Part shown: one piece after another, positions 30,259 to 32,402 of the stretch
Layout: each line of letters opens with the position of its first letter
How positions within the stretch are numbered: the first letter of the stretch is position 1
From: DATHWB01 sp040902855
GTDB lineage: Bacteria; Actinomycetota; Acidimicrobiia; Spongiisociales; ZC4RG35
Direction: 5' to 3'
Assembly (NCBI GenBank): GCA_040902855.1
Contig: JBBDWN010000062.1
Location: 1 to 32,402 of the forward strand
Length of the DNA: 32,402 bases
Translations under genes and position numbers: made by a program
The notes under the pieces: generated by a model
What the model was told of the DNA's origin: nothing
Seen by the model: the letters and a program-made list of their open reading frames with translations, nothing else
The model's database searches: none

Positions 30259-32402
30259 CAGACACGTCCACCCCCACGGCCGTCACCTTCGATGTCGAGG
30301 GAATGACGTGTGCCGCCTGCGCCTCGCGTATCGAGCGAGTTCTCGGCAAGCAGGACGGGGTGGATGCCGCCGTCGTCAACTACGCCACTGCACGGGCCCA
30401 GGTGCGCGTCACGGACACCACCGACCTCGGGCTGCTCCAGGCGGCAGTCGACAAGATCGGCTATTCGATCCGACCCGCCAACGCCGAGGACCCGCTCCCC
30501 GTTCTGGAGCACCAGTGGAAGGAAGAGAAGGCCCAGTGGCGACGGTTCAGGTTCGCGGCGGTCCTTTCTGCGATCGTCATGTTTCTGGCGATGATCGGCC
30601 CGGACACCGACTGGAATCCGATCGTCCAGGCGCTGCTCACGGCTCCGGTCGTGTTCTGGGTCGGGGCGCAGTTCCATGTCGTCGCCGTCAAACAGCTCCG
30701 CAGCTTCGGAGCGTCCATGGACACCCTCATTTCGCTGGGGACGATCAGCGCCTTCGGGTATTCGATGTGGGCGCTGTTCAACGGCCTCCCGCCCTTTTTC
30801 GAAACCGGGGCCGTGATCGTGACCCTGATCACCCTGGGGCGGGCCTTCGAAGCCCGCGCCAAAGGGCGTGCCACGAACGCTCTCCGGGGACTGATGGAAC
30901 TCGGTGCTGACCGGGCGACGATTCTGGTCGAGGGCGGAACGCGACTGATACCTGTCCGCGACGTCCTCCCCGGAGACCGCATGGTGGTCGATCCCGGGAT
31001 GAAGATCCCCACCGACGGCGTGATCGTCCAAGGCGAGAGCAGTCTCGACGAGTCGATGCTCACCGGTGAGTCGAAACCGGTCGAGAAGGCTGTCGGCGAC
31101 GATGTCTTCGGCGCGACCATCAACCAGCATCGACGTCTGGTCGTCGAGGCCACCCGGGTGGGCAGCGACACGATGCTCGCCCAGATCGTGAAGATGGTCG
31201 AAGACGCCCAAGCTACGAAGGCCCCAGTACAACGTCTCGTCGATCGAATTTCGGCCGTCTTCGTTCCGATCGTCATCGCCATCGCCGTCGTCACGACGCT
31301 CACCTGGGTGCTGCTGGGCAACCCGGCCGAGGAGGCCCTCCGGGCGGGAATCGCAGTCCTCATCATCGCCTGTCCGTGTGCCCTGGGCCTGGCGACACCG
31401 ACCGCCATCCTCGTCGGATCGGCCCGCGGTGCAGAGATGGGTGTCCTGTTCAAGGGCGCCGAAGTATTCGAGCGCTCGCGCGCGATCGACGTCGTCGCCT
31501 TCGACAAGACGGGAACCCTCACCTCTGGTGTGATGACGCTGACCTCGGTCGACACGTCCGAGGACGAAGCGATGTTCCTCCGCAGGGTGGGCTCGGTCGA
31601 AGCGGCATCGGGCCATCCCATCGGCAAGGCCGTCGCGTTGGGAGTCGAGGAGCGGGATATCGAGTTGATCGAAGTGGCGGATGCCGAGTCGATCGCCGGC
31701 ATGGGGGCCATCGGAACTGTCGAAGGCGTCCTCGTCGTCGTCGGCAAAGCGAAGCTGCTCGCCGACCGTGGCCTGCAAGTCGACGCGCGCTGGTCGGACC
31801 GGCTGGCGGAGCTCGAACGAACCGGAGTGACTGCCTTCGTCGCAGGGTGGGACGGCGAAGCACGAGGGGTGATCGGAGTATCAGACACGATCCGCCCGAC
31901 TGCGGCGGACGCGATCGCATCGCTGCATCGACTCGGACTGCAGACCGTCCTCGTCACGGGTGACAACCGAAGGACGGCCGAGACCGTCGCGGCGCTCACC
32001 GGCATCGAGCGCGTCGAAGCGGAAGTCCTGCCGGGAGACAAGGCGAACGTCGTCACCGCACTGCAACACGAAGGCATGACCGTGGCGTTCGTCGGTGACG
32101 GCATCAACGACGCCCCGGCACTCACCGCGGCAGACCTCGGTCTCGCCATCGGGACTGGCACCGGGGTGGCGATCGACGCAGGGGACGTCGTGCTCATGAA
32201 CGGCGACCCGGCGATGACGGCCACCGCGGTTCGGCTGGCGCGCCGGACGTTTGGAACGATCCGGAGCAACCTGTTCTGGGCGTTTCTCTACAACGTGGCG
32301 GCGATCCCTGTCGCCGCGTTCGGACTGCTGGATCCGATGATCGCTGCCGGGGCGATGGCGTTCTCTTCTGTATCAGTCGTCCTCAACTCGCTGAGGCTCC
32401 GC
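30255..32402 (+). CDS. copA: Copper-exporting P1B-type ATPase CopA (runs off the window)
   Basis: Inner-membrane Cu(I) efflux pump; 716 codons are in the window with no stop, and the frame ends exactly at the last base. One N-terminal HMA domain holds C19 and C22 (GMTCAACAS). The membrane part has the CPC motif at 373-375 (CPCALGLATP), the cytosolic copper-path signature of class IB-1. The actuator TGES is at 270-273, the phosphorylated D417 in DKTGTLTSG, SGHPIGKAV in the nucleotide domain, and GDGINDAPAL at 614-623. The last helices show YN (FLYNVAAIP) and MAFSSVSVVLNSLRL, the Met/Ser/Asn pattern of Cu(I) pumps. Only a few C-terminal residues are likely to be missing. The ATG overlaps the copZ stop (ATGA). 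Confidence 0.97.
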   Translation, partial: MTDTSTPTAVTFDVEGMTCAACASRIERVLGKQDGVDAAVVNYATARAQVRVTDTTDLGLLQAAVDKIGYSIRPANAEDPLPVLEHQWKEEKAQWRRFRFAAVLSAIVMFLAMIGPDTDWNPIVQALLTAPVVFWVGAQFHVVAVKQLRSFGASMDTLISLGTISAFGYSMWALFNGLPPFFETGAVIVTLITLGRAFEARAKGRATNALRGLMELGADRATILVEGGTRLIPVRDVLPGDRMVVDPGMKIPTDGVIVQGESSLDESMLTGESKPVEKAVGDDVFGATINQHRRLVVEATRVGSDTMLAQIVKMVEDAQATKAPVQRLVDRISAVFVPIVIAIAVVTTLTWVLLGNPAEEALRAGIAVLIIACPCALGLATPTAILVGSARGAEMGVLFKGAEVFERSRAIDVVAFDKTGTLTSGVMTLTSVDTSEDEAMFLRRVGSVEAASGHPIGKAVALGVEERDIELIEVADAESIAGMGAIGTVEGVLVVVGKAKLLADRGLQVDARWSDRLAELERTGVTAFVAGWDGEARGVIGVSDTIRPTAADAIASLHRLGLQTVLVTGDNRRTAETVAALTGIERVEAEVLPGDKANVVTALQHEGMTVAFVGDGINDAPALTAADLGLAIGTGTGVAIDAGDVVLMNGDPAMTATAVRLARRTFGTIRSNLFWAFLYNVAAIPVAAFGLLDPMIAAGAMAFSSVSVVLNSLRLR

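Noticed and set aside
1..32402. CRISPR array, tRNA, insertion sequence, prophage or toxin-antitoxin pair
   Set aside because: No direct repeat series, cloverleaf, transposase motif, terminal repeats or paired small toxin/antitoxin genes were seen. The repeats found are single inverted repeats in gaps.

Overview
This is a GC-rich chromosomal window with tightly packed genes on both strands and short gaps. Many genes are coupled by 1- or 4-base stop/start overlaps, and there is no phage, transposase, tRNA, rRNA or CRISPR sequence. Three things suggest a free-living aerobic or facultative member of the Actinomycetota: the base composition, frequent GTG starts, and many start codons placed 6 to 9 bases after a TANNNT -10 box (leaderless transcripts). 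The protein types also fit. Acidimicrobiia is my guess at class level, but nothing in the window proves it.

Left part (1-8.7 kb): a 6-phosphofructokinase of the mixed group, an EmrB/QacA-type MFS exporter, an enoyl-CoA hydratase-like protein without the usual catalytic glutamates, a small zinc-ribbon membrane protein on the minus strand, the purine genes purF-purM (ATGA overlap), a class III aminotransferase and an unknown lipoprotein. A 128-base near-perfect hairpin then fills the gap before the next, convergent, operon.

Osmoprotectant block (8.7-15.8 kb): a proV-proW operon on the minus strand, whose permease is a tandem fusion of two ProW-like halves. The ProX-like binding lipoprotein is transcribed divergently from it. 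Convergent to proX, and separated by a bidirectional terminator, is betB-betA. Together they would import choline or betaine and oxidise choline to glycine betaine.

Middle part (15.9-24 kb): a GNAT acetyltransferase, then acsA and a Gfo/Idh/MocA oxidoreductase as a minus-strand pair. Next come a large multi-pass membrane protein with an alpha/beta-hydrolase triad split between its two ends, a CoA-binding protein, a small nitroreductase, and an apolipoprotein N-acyltransferase-like protein whose catalytic cysteine position is serine.

Right part (24-32.4 kb): a translationally coupled trio (inositol-monophosphatase-like, amidohydrolase 3, SAM methyltransferase), an M3 zinc oligopeptidase, a 64-residue Cys/His protein with a candidate ECF promoter and a very strong terminator, and a copper operon csoR-copZ-copA that runs off the window. 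The csoR control region holds three inverted repeats, the last lying inside the promoter. The points most worth a second look are the Lnt C-to-S change, the hairpin at 8546-8673, the csoR control region, the split membrane hydrolase and the leaderless-promoter pattern.
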